Of a stretch of 64,000 nucleotides of DNA, positions 1 through 10,792 are shown one piece after another. The stretch comes from Jaltomata sinuosa (lineage: Eukaryota > Streptophyta > Magnoliopsida > Solanales > Solanaceae), in contig QJPP01007595.1 in NCBI GenBank assembly GCA_003996215.1, forward strand, positions 62,001 to 126,000, in the 5' to 3' direction. The notes under the pieces are model-generated. The model saw only the letters and a list, made by a program, of their open reading frames with translations, was not told where the DNA came from and did not search any database. Positions within the stretch are counted from its first letter, which is position 1. Each line of letters opens with the position of its first letter. The position numbers and the translations under genes are program-made.

Positions 1-2002
1 GCCTCTTTTCAAACCAAAACCTTCAAAAATTGTTTTCTTACTATACCAATGATATGGCATGCAATATGGGTATGAATGTTTACACACAGAGGGAAACCAC
101 ATCATCAGTTAAAATAGGGAAAGAATACCCGCCAAACAAGAGAACTGACCTAGAATCTGTCCAAATCCTAGCCATTTCCTCGGGCCCACAGTTACACACG
201 ATGATAGAATAAAGCGATAAAGCGGAAATAAAAGCGAAAACCAACAGGAAAACTCTATTCTACCCCTAAAGCCTCCTAAAAGCATGCTAAGGGTCTTAGA
301 CTAATGACACAGAAGAAACAGGCTCCTAGTGTAAGGATAACATACAATCCTAGTGCTAAAAACCCAAAATGACCAATTAACATGATAAACAGGATTTAAG
401 CCTAAAGTCTATCAAAAATCCAACCTAGCATTCCAGTAACATACAAATATATATAATCCAACTAAACTCAGTCTAGAAGGTAAATCGTAAACTAGCTCGG
501 GGCCGAACTGCAAGCATGAACCATCACTCGTGTGCCTTCCCTTTTCAAATAGCCTCAAAAAGGTGTCATGCTATCAAGAACATAAACTAGGTGTCAAGAA
601 GAGAATAATGACACCCATATTGCTATACAAAAAATTGGGCATAAAATCAGGTCAGAAAAATGACCCTCGGGGCCCGTGCAATGAAACAGAAAACAAACTT
701 CACAATTATTCTTGCGGTGGGTCAAGGTCTCCATGCCCAATGTTTGGGGTCAAACGAAGCTAGATTTGGGGCCTAAAACAGCCTCGAAGTACTACTAATT
801 CACGGAATTTAAAACGAAAAGCTCGAAAATTTAGAGGCAGGGACCTACCTCAATAAGAGAAACATGCTACGGACCTGAGTTACACGAGTTTACGAGTATG
901 TAGTCCCCAATGATCAGATTTCACAAGAATCCCCAAAATCTAAAAATTTAATAACAAGAGAATTTAGCGGGAGAATCACGGGAATTTACACGGAAAAGGG
1001 AGAGGGGTGACGAGAGGACTTATTGGGTGAAGGAAATTATGCAATGATGCTGGAAATATTGAGCTTAGGAGCCTACAAATGAAGTTTCTCAGATTTTTGG
1101 AGAAGAAAATGAAGTTGGGACTTAAAATAACTGCCAGGGGTCCTTTATCGCGTTCGCGATAGCACCCCCGCATTTGCGGAAAAAAGCTGGCCCAACCATC
1201 ACATTCACGATGGTCTAGGTCACCTAGGCGAAGAGGAAGCCAAGCTGGGTCCCAATCAGCTACATCACAAATGCAAAGAACCCCTTCGCGATGGCCAAGA
1301 AACTAGACCATCGCGAATGCGATGGGGTCCCTGCGATCGCAAAGAGCAAAGTTGTCTGCAACTTAATGCAGCAACCAGCAAAAACACCAGGTCCAAAAAT
1401 CTTCCGACCGACCCTCGGGATTCATCTGAAACCCCGTGAACACAAACCAACCATGCTACCCTACCAGAAATGGCATTCTGGACTTAATAGAAAAGAAGAA
1501 ACTACCAACGAAGATTGTTTTAACAAAAAGTGGGCAACACCCCAAAACCATTCGAACACAAAACCTAAAGTTCCCCTTAGCCCAAAGTCGACATTCCAGA
1601 GCTAACAGCGCTGACGGAATTCCCATCCGAGGCCGTATTCTCTGAATGTTGACCAAAGTCTACCCTGCTAGCCAAACTGACTCTAAAACACACAAACCCA
1701 CACAAAACCAAACCAAAGGCACTCAAACTCATACCAATGGTCCCACTAGATCAAAATCTCTATTCCGGAGCCAACGGAACTGTCGTAATTCGATTCTGAG
1801 CGTGTTAACCAAGAAAGTTGACCAAAATCAAAGATTTACCAACCTTAAGTGCTAAAATAGGTAAATGGTGATAACGACCTAACGGACAACCCGGGCACCG
1901 GACCATCAGTCCAGAAGGTCATAAATGACTTGTTGCCGCTAAGGGAAAGCTCGAAATACACAAAAGCACGAATAACGAAAAATGACCTGGAGGCTCATTA
2001 CA
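1..2002 (-). mobile_element. LTR family X, copy 1 (partial, 3' LTR of minus-strand Tekay remnant)
   Basis: Right two thirds of a 3-kb LTR, ending TCATTACA at 2002. On the minus strand this is the LTR start, TGTAATGAGCC. It matches 7369-9332 and 14708-16762. Directly to its right lies a chromodomain/integrase remnant in minus orientation, so this is the 3' LTR of that element. A GC-rich block at about 1145-1340 carries an inverted repeat: the arm near 1203-1217 containing GATGGTCTAG pairs with CTAGACCATCGCG near 1304. Plus-strand readings such as 1291-1605 and 1646-1855 recur in the other LTR copies but have no protein motifs, and I treat them as non-coding. Confidence 0.85.
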
Positions 2003-3068
2003 ACATCCACTACTAAAAGAACTTTCATCCATAAAAGTTAGAAAAAGGATAGTACCTGAAAACTCGAAAAGATAAGGATAACGAGTCCGCATGTTGGTCT
2101 CGATCTCCCAAGTAGCCTTCTCGACAGAATGATGCCGCCGCTGAACCTTAACTGACAGAATCTCCTTGGACCTCAACTTTCTAACCTGCATGTCCAAGTT
2201 AGCAATATGCTCCTCCTCAAATTCCAAAGACTCGTCTAACTAAACCGACTCCCACTGAAGCACGTGAGACTCATCCGTAATGTAACGCCATAACATAGAA
2301 ACATAAAACACCGGATGAACACAAGAAAGAGCAGGAGGCAAAGTCAACTTATAAGAAACCTCTCCAATATGGCAAAGGATCTCAAATGGAGCAATACTCG
2401 TCGGACTGAGCTTGACCTTCCTCCCAAACCGCATCACGCCCTTCATGGGCGACACTCAAATGAACACACTGTCACCAACCATAAACTCAAGATCTCGAAC
2501 TCTCAAGTCAGCATAACTCTTCTGCCTACTCTGGGCAGTACGAAACCTCTCCAGAATAACCCAAACTCTATCCATGGAATCACGAAAAAAATCAGTACCC
2601 CACGGCCTAACCTCAAAAGCATCATACCAACACACTGGAGATCTACACCGCCTACCATATAAAGCCTTGAACGGAGCCATCTGGATACTGGAATAGTAAC
2701 TATTATTATATGCAAACTCTGCACTAACCCCCAAAATCAGTAATACAGGACCGCAATATATCTTCCAGAACCTGAATAGTATACTCTGACTGGCTGTCTG
2801 TCTGTGGATGAAAAGTAGTGCTAAGCTCAACTCTAGTGCCCAACTCTCTCTGAATAGAATGCCAAAAGTGCAAAGTGAAATGAGTACCTCGGTCGAAAAT
2901 GATAGAAACTGGCACCCCATGTAAACGGACAATCTCTCGAATATAGATCGGGGCTAACCTATCAGAACTGTAGGATGTTTGAACTGGCAAGAAGTGGGCA
3001 GACTTCGTGAACCTATCCATGATAACCCAAATAGAATCAAATCTCCACAAAGTATGTGGCAATCCCAC
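1919..3068 (-). pseudogene. Tekay-type integrase C-terminal half and chromodomain, copy 1
   Basis: End of a Ty3/gypsy pol gene. Reading leftward on the minus strand, 3068-2724 gives the integrase core (FDSIWVIMDRFTKSAHFLPV, then FDRGTHF and STTFHPQTD). After a frameshift near 2730-2760 the next piece reads AEFAYNNSYYSSIQMAPF and YGRRCRSP, then the GPY-like region VSPMKGVMRF. In-frame stops at about 2456 and 2237 separate it from a chromodomain (LRSKEILSVKVQ, then a W and RYPYLF) that runs into the X LTR. Chromodomains at the integrase end mark the chromovirus Tekay/Del lineage, whose integrase targets heterochromatin. The HHCC zinc-binding part and everything upstream in pol are deleted. Non-functional. 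Confidence 0.85.
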
Positions 3069-3246
3069 CTTGAGGGTGGACTAGGGCAGGAGCTGGCTGA
3101 TTGGCCTGTGTGGCCAAAGTCTGGGCTAGCAATTGGATGGCATTCCTGAACTCCTGATTCATGACATCGGGAATTGGAACGAGAGGAGGAGCATTCCGAG
3201 CGGCTTGGGAAGGCATAGTACATCGAGGAGGCATAATATGAAACAT
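3037..3246 (-). pseudogene. Gag N-terminal fragment, copy 1
   Basis: About 60 residues of Tekay gag, starting MPPRCTMPSQAARN and containing NAIQLLAQTLATQANQ and VHPQGG. The same motif, with a few changes, opens gag of the plus-strand Tekay element at 38928. It starts about 180 bases inside the PBS of the Y LTR, the usual place for gag. Immediately after the HPQGG motif the sequence jumps to integrase, in a different frame, so about 3.5-4 kb of gag, protease, RT, RNase H and integrase N-terminus is missing. The identical junction in copy 2 shows that the deletion came before the segmental duplication. Confidence 0.8.
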
Positions 3247-3424
3247 ACAAGATGAGGATTAGAGGGACATAAGAGTTAATCTCTATCGCACGACATGATC
3301 ATGAAAGAAGTGAATTTTTCTAAGACATCTCATAGCTTCCTTTCATATGTGTGGCGCACTTCACACACATGAAAAAGATCCTACATGATGCGATTTTCTG
3401 ACATCCTAGGACTTTTGAACCTGC

Positions 3425-3436
3425 CGCTCTGATACA
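3425..3436 (-). other. Primer-binding site (initiator-Met tRNA type), decayed
   Basis: The minus strand reads TGTATCAGAGC five bases inside the Y LTR end. This is the tRNA-iMet PBS TGGTATCAGAGC with one G missing. It shows that the Y LTR serves as the 5' LTR of the gag/integrase remnant on its left. Confidence 0.75.
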
Positions 3437-3441
3437 ATATT

Positions 3442-5564
3442 TGTCACGACCCGAGGTTACCTCCTAGACATAACATGGGACTTAGGACCACAAGGATCCC
3501 AAGCTAACCCTTGGTCATAGCATTCTCAATCATACATAAAGGAAACGTAGTGGAAGCATCAAGGATAAAGGCAACATAGCATAAGATAGATAGCCGAGTC
3601 AAGAGATACGACACCCCCGAAGGGTTACATATGGTCTATGTCTGAAAGCCTCTAGTCATAACTCATAACATAAGGAGTTGCTTGGTCAAGACCCTAGCTA
3701 ACTCGAAGTACGGAAAATAAAGTCCAACAAAGCTAGAAACATAACTAGTCGTCGACCTAAGAGGACTCACCAAAGCTGACTGAGAATGGCAGATAACTCT
3801 AGCCACGTATCTGTGAGGGGACACCTAAATCTGTATCATCAAAAAATGCAGCGCAATATGCGTTAGTACTATGCAATGTACTAAGTATGTGACCGATGCA
3901 TGAATCATGATAAAACAGTTTAAGCCATGCCTAAGAATGAACTTGTTTCTGACAGAAGGTCCATAAGTAAATACCAAGGTATAAAACATGAAACATTAGA
4001 TAAAGCTTAAGTTTCATAATATAGATTCATATAACTTCATAGTTTGAAAATAAACATATGGGAGTTTCTTTTAACCGACATAAACAATGCTGAGATACAT
4101 GGAGTCCGATGTATCCGCCATATCGAAAGGACCCAATATACCTTGCCAGGGTATAGAGGCATGACATGTGGCGTGATCAATAAATCTAATGCCCAACAGA
4201 GGGGACTTAGAACCTACAGGGGCACGTAGTTCTGGGACCATGAGTACTCTCACCCGGTCCAACTCGGTGCTAAATACTACTCCCAAAATGTATAACATGT
4301 GCTCACATACATATGACATATCTGATGCCAACTTGTTCATAACTTATTCATACTTGTTCATACTTGTTCATAACGCGGATCATCATACTACTCATGAGTT
4401 TTTGTTTAGAAAATGACTCATTATCATTGATTTAACATCGGGTGTCTTGTCTTGCATAATACTTTATAACATAGAAAACTTACATACTTCATGACTTGTA
4501 AAACTTTTGATGACTCTAGTTCAATTTCATAATACATAGATTTTTCATAGAATATAGGAACTAGGCATGCACTTGCTTGAAAACCCATAAGGGACATGCT
4601 ATCAAAATCCAATTTGCTTAAATAAATCTTAATGCATGTAGGAATTTCCATGGTTAAACTTCAATTCATGAAATAAGAGTTATCATGTAAAAACCCATAT
4701 GAAATCATGCAATTTGATAGAAATTTCATAACCGAATCATAAAAAGATCATATTGAGAAAAACCCATAAGAATTGGATAAGAACCCTAATTTGAAGATCA
4801 TGAAATCCAAATTTGAATTAGGGGTTTTGGGCACAAGGGTGAAAGGAACCCATTGTTGATTACCCACATACCTTGGGTGAAGATAACCTACTTGAATGTA
4901 AAGACTTAGGAGACTTGAACATGAAGCTTGAGACCTTGAGCTTGAGAGAATCCTTTTTCCTTTTTGGGAGGTGAATGAAGAATTTAGAAGAGACTTGGGA
5001 TAATAAGGGTGAAAACCCTTCTTGGAATAGCCAAAATGACCTCACTTAGGAGTTAAAAAGGGTGGGAAATAACTAAAATGCCCCTGGGATTTAAATAAGA
5101 AAAAGCTGGGAAATGGTCGATCTCAGTGACCACGGGTTGGTCGATGGTCCATCGTCCAAGATGAATGACTGTCAAATGGATCCATAGTTTGACTGGAGGA
5201 GTCTGGAAGCTTCTAGATCTCGGGGATTACGGGTGAAACAACAACCCATCATCCATAAGGATGGGCTGTCCTGTAACCTATTATTTCTGGGATCTGAAGG
5301 GGACGTTTATGAACTCTTAACGATGAGTCTCAGTCTAGGGTGGGATGATGGTCCGTCGTCCAGAAGGACAGACCATGCACCAACTCGTATTCTCTGGGAC
5401 TCTTTTCTGGGGTTTCTGAAACTTGGACGACGAGTTCACAGGACGAACCGTGGTTCCAAACAATGAACCGTCAACTGACTCATCGTCTCTGGGAACTTGA
5501 AATTTTTCTGCGATATTAACTTAGACAACTGAATAGGTTTTCGGGGTGTTACAGAGGTATTACA
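3442..5564 (-). mobile_element. LTR family Y, copy 1 (Tekay)
   Basis: 2123-bp LTR with TG...CA ends. The plus strand runs from TGTCACGACCC (3442) to GAGGTATTACA (5564), so the element-sense start is TGTAATACCTC. It is bounded on the left by a PBS and on the right by a polypurine tract, so one LTR is shared by two Tekay internals. It is distantly related to the LTR of the plus-strand element at 36505; the terminal region around CTATGACCAAGG(G)GTTAGCTTGGG is recognisably common. A GC-rich block of partly palindromic CCGTCGTCC/GACGA motifs lies at about 5120-5480, 80-440 bp from the element-sense start (U3). No coding capacity is seen. Confidence 0.85.
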
Positions 5565-5923
5565 TTATCCCCCTTTTGGACCATTTGTCCTCGAATGTAG
5601 ACTTTAGCTCTCAATAGAATTAACACTGGAATTTTTCTAAAATTTTGCCAGAGTTTCCTTTGTACATGGGGCTATCCAAAATCTGTCAGCTAACCAGAAT
5701 ACAGATATATAAGCCTCACAGGTCACCATAACAGTTGTAGTACAAAATAAAAGTAAGGTTCTGCTGTGTTACATAAGGAAATAACTATGCATCTGATTTA
5801 CCTTATATATCTTTCCATATTTTGACTTATAGTGCAACATGTGGAAGCGATGAACTCGTAAGCACAAGTGATACACCTGGATATGTATACAGAACACCTG
5901 AGTAAAAATTGATTATGTATAGG
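5565..5923 (-). mobile_element. Tekay V 3' internal tail with polypurine tract, copy 1
   Basis: Non-coding 3' end of a Tekay internal region. Next to the Y LTR the minus strand reads AAAAGGGGGATA, a polypurine tract, preceded by TTCGAGGACAAATG, the motif commonly found before the PPT in these elements. The tail is cut at 5923 by an Athila LTR starting TGATGAACG. The last five bases, ATAGG, match ATAGA found after the far end of the Athila array at 32425. Confidence 0.75.
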
Positions 5924-6366
5924 TGATGAACGATCAAATCATGCTCCCCAAGTTGGAGGTCACAGTGATCGTGCAACAAAAATAAATTTATAATTCCCAA
6001 TGAGTGTCGGGGTCGTACCCAAGTGACTTGGAGCTAGCTAAATTAAGATTGTGTTGAATTGAGTTATTGATGAGTGTAAGTGCTTAAAGAAGAAAAGTAA
6101 AAGGTTGGGGGAATTGGGATGTTGTCACTACAATCACATTTCAAATAAAAGCAAATAAACAAAAGTGGGTGAACCAAATAGAGTAGGCGACACATATCCG
6201 ATGGGGCTTTAGTCATGGGCTAGGGTGATCATCAATTCAAATTTCTTCTCGCTTATTAACATAAGTAGCGTTGGTCATGGGTATGGATTGTTATCTCTCA
6301 ATGAACAACCATATATCCGATGACCTTGTTTAGAGCATCATCAGTTTGATCGATAAACAACCAACC
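5924..6366 (-). mobile_element. Athila-type LTR fragment W1 (first 443 bp)
   Basis: Left end of an Athila-type LTR (TGATGAACG...) ending in CAACC where the X LTR begins at 6367. Sequence and end points are the same as 13271-13713. It is a by-product of the segmental duplication; the remainder of this LTR is not present here, because it follows only the third X LTR at 16763. Confidence 0.85.
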
Positions 6367-9332
6367 TGTCACGACCTGAAATCGAGCCATGATGGCGTCT
6401 ACATAACCTCCAGTAGACAAGCCTATCCTAAATACGCGAAAAGCAGTAAATAATAATGTAACTAAAGATAATCGGAAGAGATAACCAAAGATAGGGACAA
6501 AATCATATATATACATGCCAACGTACACAATATAAAAAAGATGGCCCTAAAGTGACCTAAAAGGGCAAAAAAACCCGAACACCAACCCGGACCTGGTGTC
6601 ACTAGTACAAGAGCGACTAAAGTAATGAGTAGCTATATAATAACCTTTGTCTATCAAAAATACAAAATATAGACAGGAAGTATAAGATTGAAAGCAAGTA
6701 AAGTCTCCAAAGCGCTAGAGCTCACCGCGATCCGAATAGCAGCAGGCCTCGAATGATAGGAGATCAACGAGGGTGGCTCGTACTAGGTGCTGCATCAGAA
6801 AAAGAGATGTGGAGAGTAGTATGTGTACTGAGACAACGGGTAATCAGTAGGAATCATAGGCTGACCGAGTGCAGAAAGATAATATATAAATATAGATTAC
6901 AGGAAAGAAGCTTACTATACAGGGACCCACCTAAATCTAGTTATAAAGCCTGAGACATGCCAATAAACAAAAAGAGAAAGGGGAACAACATCAAGCCAAA
7001 CCAGAGTCAATCCACATGCCAAAGCAAATGTAATGCGATGCACGATGATGCATATATGTATGCAATATAATATAAACCAAGAATACTGCATCGGGCACCG
7101 CATCGGACCATGAATATTTATATATATATATATATTAAATAATAAAATACCCAGAATAACACCTCGGGGGTCCAAAATACCGCATCGGACTAATATGAAT
7201 ATAAATGAGAAAGTAAAATACCCGGAATAATGCATCAGGGGTCCAGAATACCGCATCGGACTATAAATTTATATAAATAAAATAGTAGTTTCTATTTTCC
7301 TCTAAAAAACCAAGGTGATACTTAAAATAGCTCGATTTAGTCCGAAAAATCATCACAACAATAGAAGAGCCTCTTTTCAAACCAAAACCTTCAAAAATTG
7401 TTTCCTTACTATACCAATGATATGCCATGCAATATGAGTATGAATGTTTACACACAGAGGGAGACCACATCATCAGATCAAATAAGGCAAGAATACCCGC
7501 CAAACAAGAGAACTGACCTGGAATCTATGCAAATCCTAGCCATGGCCTCGAACCCACAGTTACACACGATGATAGAATAAAGCGGTAAAGCGAAAATAAA
7601 AGCAAAAATCAACAGGAAAACTCTATTATACCCCTAAAGCCTCCTAAAAGCATGTTAAGGGTCTTAAACTAATGACACAGAAGAAACAGGCTCCTAGGCT
7701 AAGGATAACATACAATCCTAGTGCTAAAAACCCAAAATGACCAATTAACATAATAAACAAGATTTAAGCCTAAAGTCTATTAAAAATCCAACCTAGCATT
7801 CCAGTAACATACAAATATATATAATCCAACTAAACTCAATCTAGAAGGTAAACCGTAACCTAGCTCGGGGCCGAACTGCAAGCACGAACCATCACTCGTG
7901 TGCCTTCCCTTTTCGAACAACCTCTAAAAGGTGTCATGCTATCAAGAACATAAACTAGGTGTCAAGAAGAGAATAATGACACCCATATTGATATACAAAA
8001 AATTGGGCAGAAAATCAGGTCATAAAAATGACCCTCGGGGCCCGTGCAATGAAACAGAAAACAAACTTCACAATTATTCTCGCGGTGGGTCAAGGACCCC
8101 ATGCCCAATGTTTGGGTACGAACGGGGATAGATTTGGGGCCTAAAACAGCCTCGAAGTACTACTAATTCATGGGATTTAAAACGGAAAGCTCAAAAATTT
8201 AAAGGGGGGGACCTACCTCAACAAGAGAAACACGCTACGGACCTGAGTTGCACGAGTTTACGAGTATGCAGTCCCCAATGATCAGATTCCACAAGAATCC
8301 CCAAAATCTAAAAATTTAACAACAAGAGAATTTTGCGGGAGAATCACGGGAATTTACACGAAAAAGGGAGAGGGGTGACGAGAGGACTTATTGGGTGAAG
8401 GAAATTATGAAATGATGCTAGATATAATGAGCTTGGGATCCTACAAATGAAGTTTCTCAGATTTTTGCAGAAGAAAACGAAGTTGGGACTTAAAATAACT
8501 GCCAGGGGTTCTTTATCGCGTTCGAGATAAGAGCCCCGCATTTGCAGAGAACAGCCGGACCAACCATCATGTTCGCGATGGTCTAGGGCACGTTCGCGAA
8601 GAGAAAGCCAAGTTGGGTCCCAGTTGGCTACATCGCAAAGGCAAAGAACTCCTTCACGAATGTAATGGTCAAGAAACTAGACCATCGCGAACGCAATGGG
8701 GTCCCTGCGATCGCAAAGAGCAAAGTTGTCTGCAACTTAATGCAGCAACCAACAAAAACACCAAGTCCAAAAATCTTCCGACGGACCCTCAGGATTCATC
8801 CGAAACCCCGTGAACACAAACCAACCATGCTACCAATGAAGATTGTTTTAAAAAAAAGTGGGCCCCACGCCAAAAACCATTCGAACTCAAAACCTAAAGG
8901 TCCCCTTAGCCCAAAGTCGACATTCCAGAGCTAACAGCGCTGACGGAATTCCCATCCGAGGCCGTATTCTCTGAATGTTGACCAAAGTCTACCCTGCTAG
9001 CCAAACTGACTCTAAAACACAAAAACCCACACAAAACCAAACAAAAGGCACTCAGACTCAGACCAATGGTCCCACTAGATCAAAATCTCTATTCCGGAGC
9101 CAACGGAACTGTCGGAATTCGATTCTGAGCGTGTTAACCAAGAAAGTTGACCAAAATCAAAGATTTACCAACCTTAAGTGCTAAAATAGGTAAATGGTGA
9201 TAACGACCTAACGGACAACCCGGGCATCGGACCATCAGTCCCAAAAGGTCATAAATGACTTGTAGCCGCTAAGGGAAAGCTCGAAATACAGAAAAGCACG
9301 AATAACGAAAAATGACCTGGAGGCTCATTACA
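6367..9332 (-). mobile_element. LTR family X, copy 2 (complete, probable recombinant)
   Basis: 2966-bp LTR with TGTCACGACC...TCATTACA ends. Its left flank is Athila LTR plus CAACC, as in the solo LTR at 13714. Its right flank is the integrase/chromodomain remnant, as in copy 1. Mixed flanks of this sort fit a recombinant between those two LTRs. Internal features: three imperfect repeats of about 70-80 bp around ATACCGCATCGGACTA at about 7083-7265, with an AT run near 7115-7136; a perfect 16-bp inverted repeat (8571-8586 with 8677-8692); and a roughly 57-bp deletion near 8833, between short CTACC repeats, compared with copies 1 and 3. Confidence 0.87.
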
Positions 9333-10420
9333 ACATCCACTACTAAAAGAACTTTCATCCATAAAAGTTAGAAAAAGGATAGTACCTGAAAACTCGAAAA
9401 GACAAGGATAACGTGTCCGCATGTTTGTCTCGATCTCCCGAGTAGCCTTCTCGACAGAATGATGCCGCCACTGAACCTTAAATGACAGAATCTCCTTGGA
9501 CCTCAACGTCCTAACCTGCCTGTCCAACTTAGAAATATGCTCCTCCTCGAATGCCAAAGATTCGTCTAACTAAACTGACTCCCACTGAAGCACGTGAGAC
9601 TCATACGGAATGTAACCCCACAGTATAGAAACATGAAACACCAGATGAACACAAGAAAGAGAATGAGGCAAGGCCAACTTATAAGAAACCTCTCCAATAT
9701 GGCAAAGGATCTCAAATGGAGCAATAAACCGCAGACTGAGCTTCACCTTCCTCTCGAACCGCATCACGCCCTTCATGGGCGACACTCGAAGGAACACACT
9801 GTCACCAACCATAAACTCAAGATCTCGAACTCTCCAGTCAGCATAACTCTTCTGCCTACTCTGGACAGTACGAAGCCTCTCCTGAATAACCCAAACTCTA
9901 TCAATGGAATCACGAAACAAATCAGTACCCCACGGCCTAACCTCAAAAGCATCAAACCAACACATTGGAGATCTACACCGCCTACCATACAAAGCCTCGA
10001 ACGGAGCCATCTGGATACTGGAATAGTAACTATTATTATATGCAAACTCTGCCAAGGTTAAACACTGGTCTCACTGACCCCCCAAAATCAATAATGCAGG
10101 CCCTCAATATATCCTCCAGAACTTTAATAGTATGCTCTGACTGGCTATCTGTCTGCGGATGAAAAGAAGTGCTAAGCTCAACTCTAGTGCCCAACTCTCT
10201 TTGAATAGACCATCAGAAGTGCAAAGTGAAATGAGTACCTCAGTCGAAAATTATAGAAATTGGCACCCCATGTAAATGAACAATCTCTCGAATATAGATC
10301 GGGGCCAACCTATCAGAACTGTACGATGTTTGAACTGGCAAGAAGTGGACAGATTTCGTGAACCTATCCATGATAACCCAAATAGAATCAAATCTCCGCA
10401 AAGTATGAGGCAATCCCACC
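9249..10420 (-). pseudogene. Tekay-type integrase C-terminal half and chromodomain, copy 2
   Basis: Duplicate of the remnant at 1919-3068. It is slightly better preserved: 10055-9570 is open across the region that has a stop at 2456 in copy 1, and carries AEFAYNNSYYSSIQMAPF, YGRRCRSP and VSPMKGVMRF. One stop region at about 9558-9569 separates it from the chromodomain (LRSKEILSFKVQW, then RYPCLF, about 9380-9557). The upstream core around 10160-10420 is out of frame and disrupted. About 27 bp near 10053-10080 are absent from copy 1. It is non-functional, since no RT or complete integrase core is present. Confidence 0.85.
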
Positions 10421-10585
10421 TTGAGGGTGGACTGGGGCAGGAGCTGGCTGATTGGCCTGAGTGGCCAAAGTCTGGGCTAGCAAATGGATGGCATTCTTGA
10501 ACTCCTGATTCATGACATAGGGAATTGGAATGGGATGAGCAGCATTCCAAGTGGCTTGGGAAGGCATAGCACATCGAGGAGGCAT
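10388..10585 (-). pseudogene. Gag N-terminal fragment, copy 2
   Basis: Counterpart of 3037-3246: begins MPPRCAMPSQATWN and keeps NAIHLLAQTLATQANQ and VHPQGG. It is joined to integrase at the same base position relative to both flanks as in copy 1, and again out of frame. The PBS-like sequence lies between it and the Y LTR at about 10776-10787 (minus strand TGTATCAGAGC). Confidence 0.8.
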
Positions 10586-10792
10586 AATCTAAAACATACA
10601 AGATGAGGATTAGAGGGACATAAGATTTAATCTGCATCGCACGACATGATCATGAAAGAAGTGAAGTTTTCTAAGACATCTCATAGCTTCCTCTTATATG
10701 TGTGGCGCACTTCACACACATGAAAAAGACCCTACTTGATACGATTTACCGACATCCTAGGACTCTTGAACCTGCGGCTCTGATACACTATT

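Larger units (their letters stand above)
1..6366. repeat. Tandem segmental unit, copy 1 (left-truncated)
   Basis: First, incomplete copy of a segment repeated head to tail. Position 1 matches about 7369, and the match continues through the X LTR, the gag/integrase remnant, the Y LTR, a Tekay tail and 443 bp of Athila LTR, ending at 6366. The two copies are highly similar, with scattered substitutions and small indels. The element order and even the internal deletion junction are identical, so the copies come from duplication of an already assembled nest and not from independent insertions. The left edge of this copy, expected about 1 kb further out, lies outside the window. Confidence 0.9.

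Noticed and set aside
1291..1855. Plus-strand frames with basic, Thr/Asn/Lys-rich translations, recurring in X LTRs
   Set aside because: They lie inside an LTR, antisense to the element, are of low complexity and have no motif.
2315..2662. 115-codon plus-strand frame
   Set aside because: Antisense to the integrase remnant, which has clear motifs on the minus strand. The equivalent in copy 2 (9594-10061) is likewise a shadow.
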